Shown here: positions 18,117 to 27,313 of the stretch, piece after piece
How the letters are laid out: each line of letters begins with the position of its first letter
Numbering within the stretch: position 1 is the stretch's first letter
From: Chryseobacterium vaccae
GTDB lineage: Bacteria; Bacteroidota; Bacteroidia; Flavobacteriales; Weeksellaceae
Length of the DNA: 64,000 nt
Direction of reading: 5' to 3'
Assembly: GCF_009602705.1 (NCBI RefSeq)
Contig: NZ_VSWH01000001.1
Location: 3,534,001 to 3,598,000 of the forward strand
Program-made: the position numbers and the translations under genes
Notes under the pieces: generated by a model
What the model was told of the DNA's origin: nothing
Databases searched by the model: none
The model's input: only the letters and a program-made list of their open reading frames with translations

Positions 18117-19377
18117 TGAATTCGTTGTTTGGTTGTTCAACTAATATTTCGTGCATTAATTTACTAATTTCTTCGGCTTTTAAAGGGTTGTCTATAATAT
18201 ATTTTGCAAAACGGTTGGTGATTTTCTGTATCATCTTATCAGAAAGCTCCATGTCCGTGATGTTTATGTATTTATTTTTTTTATAAAAATTATGCATTTC
18301 ATTGCGTTCCATGTTTTTCAGAACGGCTTTGAAGTGGTGAATATTCGGAGCCAGTTTTCTTTTTTTCTCCCATTCAATAAAGTCTTTCATCAGTTCTTTG
18401 ATGATCTTCTCTGCTTTTGGGATCTCTTTTTCCCGTTGCTGAATCGTTTCCTGAATCTGTTTGGAAAGTTCATCCACATCAATCAGCGTTACGTTTTCAT
18501 TTTCGATAATATTTTTTTCCACGTTATGCGGGATGGAAAGATCTATTACCAGGGTTTCCTTTCCGTTGGGAAAATGAGACTTGTTAACGATGGGGTGTTT
18601 GGCTCCCGTTGCTACAATCAGGATATCCGTATTTCTAAGCTCCTTGTCAAAATCAGAATAATCAACATGAGGAATATTATATTTCTGAGAAATCTTTTCA
18701 GCCTTCTCCTGAGTTCGGTTAGCGATCTTTATTTTCGGCTGATAAACATGTTTTACCAGGTTTTCAACAGTATTCTGACCAATTTCTCCCACACCCAGAA
18801 GAAGAATATTTTTTTCAGTAATCCTTTTCTGACTGTTCAGGATGTAATGAACAGCGGCATAAGAAACAGAAGCAGCTCCGTTGGAAATGCCTGTTTCATT
18901 TTTAATTCTTTTCGAAATCTGGATCGCAGCATTGATTGCTCTTTCCAGATAAGGGTTTGAATTCTGCCTTTCTTTCTTAAAACGGCTGTATGCTTTTTTT
19001 ATCTGCCCGATAATCTCAAAATCTCCAATAATCTGGCTTTCCAGTCCTGCGGCTACTCTGAACAGATGGATCAGTGCTTCTTCTTTGGTGAGAATATTGG
19101 CAAACTGAAGAAAATCGGTTAGATGTACTCCGATAGTTTTGCAGTATTCCTCTGCCACCAGAAGATAATTGGGCGAAGTGGTGTAGATTTCGGTTCTGTT
19201 ACAGGTAGAAACCACAAAAGCATCACCAAGATCCTCATTGTGGATTCGGGTAACGAAGTTTTTAATATTCTCATCAAAGAATGCAAACTTGCCTCTGGTT
19301 TCTACATCAGCCTTCTCGTAGCTGATGGAAAGCACTGCAAAATTCGATGTTTGATGGATGTTGGAATACTGTAACAT
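18103..19377 (-). CDS. hemA: Glutamyl-tRNA reductase
   Basis: 424 residues. It reduces Glu-tRNA to glutamate-1-semialdehyde, the first step of C5-pathway haem synthesis. Visible: STCNRTE with catalytic Cys59; the NADPH-binding LLGVGEIGQ; a C-terminal helical dimerisation domain. The start MLQYSNIHQTSN at 19377 is preferred over the ATG at 19407, because a TAAATTTG box lies between them. That box ends 9 bases before the ATG, so the mRNA leader is very short. First gene of hemA-hemC-hemD-hemE. hemB and hemL are not in the window. Confidence 0.96.
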   Translation of the reverse strand: MLQYSNIHQTSNFAVLSISYEKADVETRGKFAFFDENIKNFVTRIHNEDLGDAFVVSTCNRTEIYTTSPNYLLVAEEYCKTIGVHLTDFLQFANILTKEEALIHLFRVAAGLESQIIGDFEIIGQIKKAYSRFKKERQNSNPYLERAINAAIQISKRIKNETGISNGAASVSYAAVHYILNSQKRITEKNILLLGVGEIGQNTVENLVKHVYQPKIKIANRTQEKAEKISQKYNIPHVDYSDFDKELRNTDILIVATGAKHPIVNKSHFPNGKETLVIDLSIPHNVEKNIIENENVTLIDVDELSKQIQETIQQREKEIPKAEKIIKELMKDFIEWEKKRKLAPNIHHFKAVLKNMERNEMHNFYKKNKYINITDMELSDKMIQKITNRFAKYIIDNPLKAEEISKLMHEILVEQPNNEFNEKH

Positions 19378-19386
19378 AAGCAGTCG

Positions 19387-19394
19387 CAAATTTA
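19387..19394 (-). promoter_or_regulatory. -7 box TAAATTTG for hemA
   Basis: Minus-strand TAnnTTTG match ending nine bases before the hemA ATG. The 367-base divergent spacer up to mreB (19378-19744) holds this box, the mreB promoter and otherwise only AT-rich sequence. Confidence 0.6.
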
Positions 19395-19712
19395 CGTTTT
19401 TTTTCATTAACCGTCCTCTGATAATGTATATGATAATTATCGTAAAAAACTATTTGACTACATCCGATTATTGGTGCTTTTTATTAAATTGATAGAATAG
19501 AAGAAAGCTGAAAAAACAATTTATCGCCCCTAGCAAATGAACAGATTTGCGAATTTTTCCGTGATTTTGCCTTTCCTCCCTCTTTCCATGAATTTTAGTT
19601 TAAATCAGGCTCTGTAAATGATTAGGGCAAAAGTTAATAAATGATTGTAAATTTTAATAAAACTTTAACCAAATTATATGCTCGTTAAATTTCTTTAGTA
19701 GTGTTAAATTTA

Positions 19713-19720
19713 TATCTTTG
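19713..19720 (+). promoter_or_regulatory. -7 box TATCTTTG for the mreB operon
   Basis: TAnnTTTG match 24 bases before the mreB ATG. It is the only such box seen before the five-gene rod-shape operon. Confidence 0.6.
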
Positions 19721-19744
19721 TAAACTTAAAATCAGAAGAAAAAT

Positions 19745-20770
19745 ATGAGTTTATTCGATATGTTTACGCAAGAAATTGCGATAGACCTTGGTACTGCCAA
19801 TACCCTTATCATCCATAATAATAAAATTGTTATAGATCAGCCGTCAATTGTCGCAATTGAACGTTCTACGGGTAGACCGATTGCTGTCGGGGAGCAGGCT
19901 AAACATATGCAGGGTAAAACTCACGAAGATATTAAGACTATTCGTCCGCTAAAGGATGGAGTTATTGCAGATTTCCATGCTTCGGAGCATATGATCAAAG
20001 AATTTATCAAAAAAATTCCTGGAATTAAAGGTAAATTCATTCAGCCGGCACTAAGAATTGTGATCTGTATTCCTTCTGGTATTACTGAAGTTGAAAAAAG
20101 AGCCGTAAGAGACTCGGCACAGAAAGTAAATGCAAAAGAAGTAAGGCTAATTTATGAACCAATGGCTGCTGCAATAGGAGTAGGAATTGATGTTCAGAAG
20201 CCTGAAGGAAATATGATCATCGATATAGGTGGAGGTACTACCGAGATTGCTGTAGTGGCTTTAGGAGGTATTGTATGTGATAAATCTGTGAAAATTGCAG
20301 GAGATGTATTTACCAACGATATTGCTTATTATTTAAGAACTCACCATAACCTTTACATCGGAGAAAGAACAGCAGAAAGAATCAAAATTGAAGTAGGTTC
20401 TGCGGTTGAAGATCTTGATGTGGATATTGAAGATATTCCGGTACAGGGAAGAGATCTTATCACAGGTAAGCCAAAAGAGATCATGGTGGGATACAAAGAA
20501 ATTGCACGTGCATTGGATAAATCCATCATCAGAATTGAAGATGCCGTAATGGAAACACTTTCCCTTACACCGCCGGAACTGGCAGCTGATATCTATAAAA
20601 CAGGTATTTATCTTGCTGGTGGAGGTGCATTATTGAGAGGTCTTGCAGACAGATTACACAAAAAGACCGGTCTTCCTGTTTTTGTAGCAGAAGATCCGTT
20701 GAGAGCTGTAGTACGCGGAACCGGTATCGCCCTTAAGAATATGGATAAATTCAATTTCTTAATTAAATAA
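19745..20770 (+). CDS. mreB: Rod-shape-determining protein MreB
   Basis: 341 residues, an actin-like ATPase that forms membrane-bound filaments guiding lateral wall synthesis. Visible: phosphate-1 region IDLGTANTLI (about 13-22), phosphate-2 IDIGGGTTEIAVV, and the adenosine motif GIYLAGGGALLRGL. Full length. First gene of mreB-mreC-mreD-PBP2-rodA, a complete elongasome operon with overlapping junctions. Confidence 0.98.
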   Translation: MSLFDMFTQEIAIDLGTANTLIIHNNKIVIDQPSIVAIERSTGRPIAVGEQAKHMQGKTHEDIKTIRPLKDGVIADFHASEHMIKEFIKKIPGIKGKFIQPALRIVICIPSGITEVEKRAVRDSAQKVNAKEVRLIYEPMAAAIGVGIDVQKPEGNMIIDIGGGTTEIAVVALGGIVCDKSVKIAGDVFTNDIAYYLRTHHNLYIGERTAERIKIEVGSAVEDLDVDIEDIPVQGRDLITGKPKEIMVGYKEIARALDKSIIRIEDAVMETLSLTPPELAADIYKTGIYLAGGGALLRGLADRLHKKTGLPVFVAEDPLRAVVRGTGIALKNMDKFNFLIK

Positions 20771-20798
20771 TTTTAACTTTTTACGACTTTATATCTGA

Positions 20799-21653
20799 AT
20801 GGGATTTTTGCTGAGATTATTTTCGAAGAACGCTCTTTTTGTCTTCTTTATATTTCTGCAAATTATTGCTCTCATTTTGATATTCTCTAAAAACGCCATG
20901 CAGAGATCCTGGATTGCGGGCCAAACGGCTGCGCTGAATTCCTGGGTTTCCGGTTATATTGATGAAGGGGTTTCTTATCTGAAGCTGAAACAGACCAATG
21001 AGGATCTTGTAGCACAGAATAAAGCTCTGATGACCGAACTTTACGGTAAGGAAGGAGCAAAGAATCCCATGTTCAGAAAAGTTCATGATACTTTAGGTGG
21101 TGGACAGATCTATACTTTTGTTGATGGTGAAATTGTTTTCAACAGTATCAACAGAAGAAATAACTATTTTACAATTAATCGTGGCCGTAGAGACGGGGTT
21201 TTTCCTCAAATGGGGGTAATGGCTCCTAGGGGTATCGCGGGGATTGTGATCAATTCTACAGACAGTTATGCATTGGTTCAGTCTGTATTAAGTGTCAATA
21301 CAATCAGAATTAATGCTGCCCTTAAAAATTCCGGATATTTTGGAACATTAACGTGGAATGGAGATAATTCCAGAGTGATGCACCTTGCAGATATTCCTAA
21401 ATATGTTGCTTTAAAAATAGGAGACACCGTTGTTACAGATGGAAAATCTGCTATTTTTCCAAAAGGGGTAACGATAGGAACTATTGCCGGATATTCAGTA
21501 GACAATAAAACAGGCTTCTGGGATATCTCAGTAGAGCTGAGTGAAAAAATGGGAGCGTTGAATAAAGTGTATGTCGTGAAAAACCTGAAAAAAGCTGAAG
21601 TGCAGAAAATTCAGGACACGATGCAGGCTGTAATAAAAAAGGAAAATGATTAG
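20799..21653 (+). CDS. mreC: Rod-shape-determining protein MreC
   Basis: 284 residues: one N-terminal membrane segment (about 10-27), a coiled-coil-like stretch (about 55-90), then the periplasmic beta domain (NRRNNYFTINRGRRDGVFPQ, then GDTVVTDGKSAIFPKGVTIG). MreC links MreB to the PBP2 synthase. 28 bases after mreB; it overlaps mreD by 8 bases. Confidence 0.93.
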   Translation: MGFLLRLFSKNALFVFFIFLQIIALILIFSKNAMQRSWIAGQTAALNSWVSGYIDEGVSYLKLKQTNEDLVAQNKALMTELYGKEGAKNPMFRKVHDTLGGGQIYTFVDGEIVFNSINRRNNYFTINRGRRDGVFPQMGVMAPRGIAGIVINSTDSYALVQSVLSVNTIRINAALKNSGYFGTLTWNGDNSRVMHLADIPKYVALKIGDTVVTDGKSAIFPKGVTIGTIAGYSVDNKTGFWDISVELSEKMGALNKVYVVKNLKKAEVQKIQDTMQAVIKKEND

Positions 21654-22152
21654 CAGGACTTTATTTACCGATATATTGATCATGATTTTTCTTGTTGCAT
21701 TACAGATTTTTGTATTGAACAGGATTACTATTTTTGGGAAATATACTCCGGTATTATATCCTGTATTTGTAATGTTTTATCCCTTTTTCAGAAATAAATT
21801 TCAGTTTTTAGCGCTAAGCTTTTTAATAGGGCTTTCTGTAGATGGGTTCCTCAACACATGGGGAATCAATGCTTTTGCAACAACACTTATTGCGTATTTC
21901 AGAACATTAATCTTCAGAACTTCTACAGATACATCTACAGACTTTTTTTCTTTTCAGTCCCTTCAATGGGCGCAATTTTTGCTGTTTCTGTTTTCCAGTA
22001 TCTTCCTGCATCAGCTTGTAGTGCAGTATATTGAATTTTTTAAGTTTAGCAGGTTTTTTGAAATATTACTTAATGTTGTGATAACAAGTATAATTTCCTT
22101 TATATTTATCGTTATTTATGCATTAATATTTAAAATCAAACAAAAAGTTTGA
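21646..22152 (+). CDS. mreD: Rod-shape-determining protein MreD
   Basis: 168 residues, about five membrane segments and almost no soluble loop, as expected for MreD of the elongasome. The stop TGA at 22150-22152 overlaps the TTG start of the PBP2 gene. Confidence 0.88.
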   Translation: MISRTLFTDILIMIFLVALQIFVLNRITIFGKYTPVLYPVFVMFYPFFRNKFQFLALSFLIGLSVDGFLNTWGINAFATTLIAYFRTLIFRTSTDTSTDFFSFQSLQWAQFLLFLFSSIFLHQLVVQYIEFFKFSRFFEILLNVVITSIISFIFIVIYALIFKIKQKV

Positions 22153-24185
22153 ACACACGTTATTTAAAAATCTTTTCCATTCTCGTTGTTATCGCTCTTA
22201 TTTTTGTAGCGAGGCTTGCCTATTTACAGCTGTTTACAGACCGGTATGCTCTGAATGCAGCTAATACTTCCATTAAGACAGAATATGTAATCCCGCAGAG
22301 AGGGGTTATTTTTGACAGGAACGGAAAGATCCTGGTAGGAAATCAGCCTGCCTATGAAATTTCATTTACCCAGGCCCTGATGAAGCCTGATTTTGATACC
22401 TTGGGTTTCTGTGGGCTTATGCAGATTTCTAAAAATGACTTTATCAACAGAATCAATCTTATTAAAAAAGAAAAATATTATTCAAAGCTGACCCCTATGA
22501 CGTTTATCAAAAACCTCAGCAGGGAAGATATTGCAAGAGTACAGGAAATCATTTTCAAATATCCGGCATTCAGCATTGTTTCGAGACCTCAGCGTCAGTA
22601 TGAAGTTTCTACTTCCGGAAACCTTCTGGGGTATACCAGTGAGGTGAATGAACGTGAAATAAAAAAAGATTCTGTATACTATTTACCGGGAGATTTCATC
22701 GGAAAAACAGGAGTTGAAAAATCTTATGAAAAAGAACTTCGTGGAGTAAAAGGGGTGAAATATATCCAAAAAGATATCAAGCTCCGAAATATTGGTTCTT
22801 ATAAAAACGGATCTTTAGATAAAGATGTAATTACAGGTAAAGATATTACGTTAACCATTGATTATGATCTTCAGAGAACAGCTGAAGAAATGTTGGTCAA
22901 CAAACACGGTGCAATTGTAGCTTTAGATCCTAATAATGGAGAAGTATTGGTTGCAGCAACCGGACCGGATATTGATCCGAACCTTTTCACAGGGCCCTAT
23001 AAGTCAAAAAATTTATATGCCCTATCAAAAGATACTCTTTACGAAAACAAACCTACTTTTGACCGTTCTTTACAGGCCGGATACCCTCCGGGATCAACGT
23101 TCAAATTGTTGACTGCCCTGGCGGCAATGCAGATGGGAGTTATGGATGAAAAGACTATTTTTCCTTGTGGAGGCGGATTTTTCTATAAAGGTAAAAGAAT
23201 TAAAGGTCATGGTGGAGCAGATCCGCTGATTCCTTCAATTCAGGTTTCCAGTAACTGTTTCTTCACTTATGCGTTTATTGCAATCATCAAAAAATATCCG
23301 GGAAATCCGTCAAAAGGTGTTGATGAATGGAAAAAGATCATGAGCAGTTTTGGAGTTGGTGAATTCTTGAATAATGATTTTGCCGTGGGTGCAAAAGGAA
23401 GAATCCCTTCAGGAGACTTTTATGAGAAAAGGTTTAAAGCCATCATGAAGGCAAGTGGTTCCCAGAGAACTGATTTTAAAAACTGGGATGAAATGTCAAC
23501 CGGTGCTATTTATAACGGGATGGGGCAGGGAGATGTTTTGGTAACCCCAATTCAGCTGGCCAATTATGTAGCAGCTATTGCTAACAAAGGATGGTATTAT
23601 ACCCCTCATATTGTAAAAGCAATTGATGGAAAACCAAATCCTGATCCAAGATTTAAGGTTAAACATAAAACCCTGGTTGATGAAAAACACTTCGAACCGG
23701 TTCTGAAAGGTATGGAAGCGGTAGTTCTGAGAGGAACGGCAAGAGGGTTGAAATCCAACGACTTTACACAATTAGCTAAAACAGGTACAGCTCAGGTTCC
23801 GCAAGGAAAAGATAATTCTATTTTTGTATTGATTGCCCCGGCTGATAAACCTAAAATTGTTGTAGTGGCAGTAATGGAGCATGCCGGATTTGGAGCTACG
23901 TGGGCCGGGCCGGCTTGTACGGTAATTGCTGAAAAATATATTACAGGTGACTTGAAAAGAGAGAATCTGTATAAAAAGATGATTACCTCGAGTTTCATGC
24001 CTGAGTATAAAAGGCAATGGATTGCAGATTTAAAACGTAAAGGTTTATATGTTGATCCTAAACCTGATTCAATCAAGCAAAAAAGAATAAAAGATAGTCT
24101 GGAGCGGGTGAAGCAGCAAAAAGCCAAACTTCAGAAAAAGATAGACGAAGAAACTAAAAATAACAAAAAACCTATAAAGCAATGA
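22149..24185 (+). CDS. mrdA: Penicillin-binding protein 2 (transpeptidase of the elongasome)
   Basis: 678 residues. Short cytoplasmic tail and one membrane segment (about 8-26); PBP dimerisation domain (RGVIFDRNGKILVGNQPAYE); transpeptidase with SxxK in PPGSTFKLL (about 316), SSN in QVSSNCFF and KTGTAQ (about 543). The start codon appears to be TTG at 22149, giving a four-base TTGA overlap with the mreD stop. No ATG at the right place was seen, and the N-terminus fits the family. The C-terminal ~50 residues are a Lys/Gln-rich charged tail that E. coli PBP2 lacks. Confidence 0.95.
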   Translation: MNTRYLKIFSILVVIALIFVARLAYLQLFTDRYALNAANTSIKTEYVIPQRGVIFDRNGKILVGNQPAYEISFTQALMKPDFDTLGFCGLMQISKNDFINRINLIKKEKYYSKLTPMTFIKNLSREDIARVQEIIFKYPAFSIVSRPQRQYEVSTSGNLLGYTSEVNEREIKKDSVYYLPGDFIGKTGVEKSYEKELRGVKGVKYIQKDIKLRNIGSYKNGSLDKDVITGKDITLTIDYDLQRTAEEMLVNKHGAIVALDPNNGEVLVAATGPDIDPNLFTGPYKSKNLYALSKDTLYENKPTFDRSLQAGYPPGSTFKLLTALAAMQMGVMDEKTIFPCGGGFFYKGKRIKGHGGADPLIPSIQVSSNCFFTYAFIAIIKKYPGNPSKGVDEWKKIMSSFGVGEFLNNDFAVGAKGRIPSGDFYEKRFKAIMKASGSQRTDFKNWDEMSTGAIYNGMGQGDVLVTPIQLANYVAAIANKGWYYTPHIVKAIDGKPNPDPRFKVKHKTLVDEKHFEPVLKGMEAVVLRGTARGLKSNDFTQLAKTGTAQVPQGKDNSIFVLIAPADKPKIVVVAVMEHAGFGATWAGPACTVIAEKYITGDLKRENLYKKMITSSFMPEYKRQWIADLKRKGLYVDPKPDSIKQKRIKDSLERVKQQKAKLQKKIDEETKNNKKPIKQ

Positions 24186-25411
24186 AGTGGGCAGAAGGAA
24201 TAGATAAATTAGGTCTCGGACTGTATTTCCTGCTTTGCATTTTTGCTATTGCCAATATTTACAGTGTTGATCAGAAGCTGGGAGAAAAGCAGCTTGTATT
24301 CTTTTGTATTTCTTTGTTTGTAGGGCTTGTGATATTTGTAGGAAGAAGTAAGTTCTTCGAAAATATGGCAGGAATAATCTATATAGGCGGGGTTCTGCTG
24401 CTGATTGGTTTGTTTCCTTTTGGAAAAGAGATCTTGGGACAGAAGAACTGGTATAAGTTCGGAAGCTTTACCATGCAGCCTGTAGAATTTGCAAAAATAG
24501 GAACCGCTCTGATGCTGGCGAACTATGTTTCCGGACCAGACTTTAATCTTAAAAATAAAAAATCCCTTTGGACAGCACTTGCTGTTATAGGAATTCCTGC
24601 GGCTGTGGTGCTTGCTATTCCTGATGTAGGTTCCATGCTTGTATTTATAGCCTTTTTTATTGCTTTATACAGAGAAGGACTTAGCGGAATGCTGTTTGGG
24701 GTTGGATTTATTTTCGCAGGAGTATTTCTTGTTTCCCTGGCCATTCCTCCTCTGTATGTCGTTATTACGATATTGATTATTGCCGGAGTTTTAATCGCCA
24801 TGAACTACCATAGAATGTCATGGGATGTGATTTCTATTTCAGGTATTTCGGGATCTATTCTTCTGCTTTGCGGACTAGCTTTTGGATCGCCTTATATTCT
24901 GGAAAAGCTTCCTAAGCACCAGAGAGAAAGAATTGAAGTGCTTTATAAAGGAGAAAAAGCATTCCGGGATACTTCAGGGTATAACTTATTATATTCAAAA
25001 ACAGCAATCGGATCTGGAGGACTGACCGGAAAAGGATACCGCGAAGGATCTGTAACACAGGGGAAATTCGTTCCGGAACAGGAGACCGATTATATTTTCT
25101 GTACCGTTGGAGAAGAATGGGGGTTTATAGGAAGTGCTGTGCTGGTTTTATGTTATATGGTCTACATCGGACGGATCTACTATCTTGCAGAGCGCCAGAA
25201 ATCCACTTTTAACAGGGTATTCGGCTATTGTTTTGCCTCGATTCTGCTGATGCACTTTTCAATCAATTTAGGGATGGTTATGGGGCTTTTCCCTACCGTA
25301 GGAATTCCGCTCCCGTATTTCAGTTACGGAGGAAGTTCTTTGCTGGCTTTCTCTATGATGACTTTTATTTTCTTTAAGCTGAACTATTCAGACAAAAATA
25401 GTCTTGTTTAG
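24182..25411 (+). CDS. rodA: Rod-shape-determining protein RodA (SEDS glycosyltransferase)
   Basis: 409 residues, about ten membrane segments. SEDS proteins polymerise lipid II into glycan with a cognate class B PBP. Visible: WYKFGSFTMQPVEFAKIG near the N-terminal third, the long loop with GSGGLTGKGYREGS and PEQETDYIF, and the end motif GIPLPYFSYGGSS. ATGA overlap with the PBP2 gene, so the pair is translationally coupled. Last gene of the operon. Confidence 0.96.
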   Translation: MKWAEGIDKLGLGLYFLLCIFAIANIYSVDQKLGEKQLVFFCISLFVGLVIFVGRSKFFENMAGIIYIGGVLLLIGLFPFGKEILGQKNWYKFGSFTMQPVEFAKIGTALMLANYVSGPDFNLKNKKSLWTALAVIGIPAAVVLAIPDVGSMLVFIAFFIALYREGLSGMLFGVGFIFAGVFLVSLAIPPLYVVITILIIAGVLIAMNYHRMSWDVISISGISGSILLLCGLAFGSPYILEKLPKHQRERIEVLYKGEKAFRDTSGYNLLYSKTAIGSGGLTGKGYREGSVTQGKFVPEQETDYIFCTVGEEWGFIGSAVLVLCYMVYIGRIYYLAERQKSTFNRVFGYCFASILLMHFSINLGMVMGLFPTVGIPLPYFSYGGSSLLAFSMMTFIFFKLNYSDKNSLV

Positions 25412-25497
25412 CAATAAGTTTTTTATTCAATAGAAATTACAACAATCCATATTTAAATTTTGAGGAAGATTATTCTCAATATAATTCCTGTTTACTT

Positions 25498-26079
25498 ATG
25501 AAAGATATATATGCAGTTGACCAAAACTTCGAGAATACAGACCTTGTCCAGTCTCCATTGGAAAAAGGAGAGTATGAAAACTGTACTTTCAGCAACTGCA
25601 ATTTTGAATATACAGATCTCTCCGGTTTTACGTTCACGGATTGTGAATTTTTGGGCTGTAATCTCAGTATGGTAAAGCTGGCCCATACCGCTTTCCGAAA
25701 TGTTTATTTTAAAGAATGTAAAATGCTGGGTCTTCAGTTCAGTGAATGCAACGTATTTGGCCTTTTCTTCAGGTTTGAAGATTGTATGCTGAATAACTCT
25801 GTGTTTTACGGAACTTCTATAAAAAAGACACTTTTTAAAAATTCAAAATTAATTGAAGTAGATTTCACAGATTGTGATCTTTCAAATTCTGTTTTGAAAG
25901 GATGTGATCTTTCCGGAGCCGTTTTCGATCATTCTAACCTTGAAAAAGCCGATTTGCGGTCATCGTTCAATTATTCTATAGATCCTGTCGTAAATAGGCT
26001 TAAAAAAGCTAAATTCTCTTTGTCTGAAGTATATGGTCTGCTGTATAAGCTGGATATTGAAATCGATAAGGGCAATTAA
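25498..26079 (+). CDS. Pentapeptide repeat protein
   Basis: 193 residues with A/C-D/N-L/F-X-X repeats through residues 20-160 (for example CTFSNCNFEYTDLSGFTF and later DCDLSNSVLKGCDLSGAVF). This predicts a right-handed quadrilateral beta-helix. Cys is frequent at the inward-facing repeat position. Some family members protect gyrase from quinolones; that role is only possible here and nothing specific supports it. 86 bases after rodA. Confidence 0.85.
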   Translation: MKDIYAVDQNFENTDLVQSPLEKGEYENCTFSNCNFEYTDLSGFTFTDCEFLGCNLSMVKLAHTAFRNVYFKECKMLGLQFSECNVFGLFFRFEDCMLNNSVFYGTSIKKTLFKNSKLIEVDFTDCDLSNSVLKGCDLSGAVFDHSNLEKADLRSSFNYSIDPVVNRLKKAKFSLSEVYGLLYKLDIEIDKGN

Positions 26080-26210
26080 CAGTCTGGAAATTGGATTAAG
26101 CATTCAATTCAATAGAAATGGGCTTTACTCCATTCATTCATAAAGATACATTCATCTGGCTTTAGCCGAAACCTCAATACAGACATTGTAATTATTCAGC
26201 AAGACACAAT

Positions 26211-26237
26211 AAAAAAACCGTCAGGATTTTCTGACGG
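26211..26237 (-). terminator. Terminator after the NlpC/P60 gene
   Basis: CCGTCAG (26218-26224) pairs with CTGACGG (26231-26237). On the minus strand the stem is followed by a run of T. Confidence 0.85.
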
Positions 26238-26265
26238 CTTCATTATTTAAATCAATTATTTAAAA

Positions 26266-26976
26266 TTAAAAACTTGCAGTGGCTGCTGGAGTGGCAGATG
26301 CTAAATTATTGTAAGCATCTCCGTTTTCATTGATTACTCTTTTTGCGAATCTGTATTTAGGTCCCCAATAAGAATCATTCAGTGACGAAACCATCACTCC
26401 TTTTGAAGTGGCAGCGTGAATAAATTTCACCTCGCCCTCTTCAGTAACACTTTCTACAATACCTACGTGAGAGATTCTTCTTCCGTGTGAGAAGAAAATA
26501 AGATCTCCTTTCTGAAGGTTTTCTTTTTCAATTCTTTCACCTTCCTGAGCCTGGGAAGCAGCTACTCTTGGTAAGCTTAATCCTGCCGCAGCTCCGAATA
26601 CAGAAAGAACGAAAGCTGAACAATCTATACCTTTTCTGGTCATTCCTCCGTATCTGTAAGGAGTTCCAAGGTAAGTTTCAGCTTCTGTAAGAATGTTGTC
26701 GATAGTTTTATTGTATTTGACTGCTTTTGCAATCTCAGAATTTTTAATAGCCTTTTTCGCGTTGGCGATAGATGCCGCTTTTTCAGCAAGGAAAGAATCG
26801 ATGAGTCTCTGCTTATCCTGCTCCATTTTCTTGTTGTCAATAGAAGCTAGTTTGGCATCTGTTTTGTATTCTTTAGTGTAAGTTGCTGGTTGTGAAACTA
26901 CATAATTTGTAGCGCAAGACTGTAATGAAACTGTAGAAACTAAAGCAACTAAATAAAACAAAACTCTTTTCTTCAT
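26266..26976 (-). CDS. NlpC/P60 (C40) peptidoglycan endopeptidase lipoprotein
   Basis: 236 residues. Lipoprotein signal MKKRVLFYLVALVSTVSLQSC; then a helical spacer with many Lys and Ala (about 40-105); then the NlpC/P60 domain with catalytic Cys in GIDCSAFV, GDLIFFSHGRRISHVGIV with the catalytic His, and the third polar position in FIHAATSKGVMV. It likely cleaves peptide stems in the periplasm. An ATG at 27048 in frame would place the promoter box at 27027-27034 inside the gene, so 26976 was chosen. Confidence 0.92.
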   Translation of the reverse strand: MKKRVLFYLVALVSTVSLQSCATNYVVSQPATYTKEYKTDAKLASIDNKKMEQDKQRLIDSFLAEKAASIANAKKAIKNSEIAKAVKYNKTIDNILTEAETYLGTPYRYGGMTRKGIDCSAFVLSVFGAAAGLSLPRVAASQAQEGERIEKENLQKGDLIFFSHGRRISHVGIVESVTEEGEVKFIHAATSKGVMVSSLNDSYWGPKYRFAKRVINENGDAYNNLASATPAATASF

Positions 26977-27026
26977 ATATATTTGATTATCTGTGTTAAA
27001 AGGAATATTTATTTTCAAAAGCATTA

Positions 27027-27034
27027 CAAAAGTA
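27027..27034 (-). promoter_or_regulatory. -7 box TACTTTTG for the NlpC/P60 gene
   Basis: Minus-strand TAnnTTTG match, 50 bases before the ATG at 26976. The 337-base spacer (26977-27313) holds this box, an orphan terminator-like hairpin and the glutamine synthetase terminator. Confidence 0.5.
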
Positions 27035-27126
27035 GAGATTCCGAGCAAAAGACCCCTGATATGATAATTGTCAGGATCTTATTTTAACACTATTTAACAT
27101 ATTATTTAAGTATGTTAAAGAAAAAC

Positions 27127-27168
27127 AAACCGCAACCGCCTGTTTTTGGTAAGTCTGCGGTTTTTTTT
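27127..27168 (+). terminator. Orphan terminator-like hairpin
   Basis: AAACCGCA (27127-27134) pairs with TGCGGTTT (27156-27163), with eight T after it on the plus strand. No plus-strand gene ends nearby: the closest ends at 26079. It could close a short untranslated RNA, or serve as a second terminator behind glutamine synthetase on the other strand. Confidence 0.5.
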
Positions 27169-27254
27169 ATTAAGATTCTTTAACAAACGCTATCGATTTT
27201 CTTCTATAAATCATGGTTTGTGAATTTAAACTCCAATTTTTCAGGATGTTAACA

Positions 27255-27287
27255 AAACAAAAAAAATCCCCGGAAAACCGAGGATTT
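27255..27287 (-). terminator. Terminator after glutamine synthetase III
   Basis: AAATCCCCGG (27264-27273) and CCGAGGATTT (27278-27287) form a ten-pair stem (one G-U in the RNA) with a four-base loop, followed on the minus strand by a long T run. Confidence 0.9.
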
Positions 27288-27313
27288 AAAACTAATATGG
27301 AACTTTACAGATG

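Noticed and set aside
18292..18960. 222-codon plus-strand frame opposite hemA
   Set aside because: Antisense shadow; Phe/Asn/Ile-rich and unlike any protein, with hemA fully supported by its motifs.
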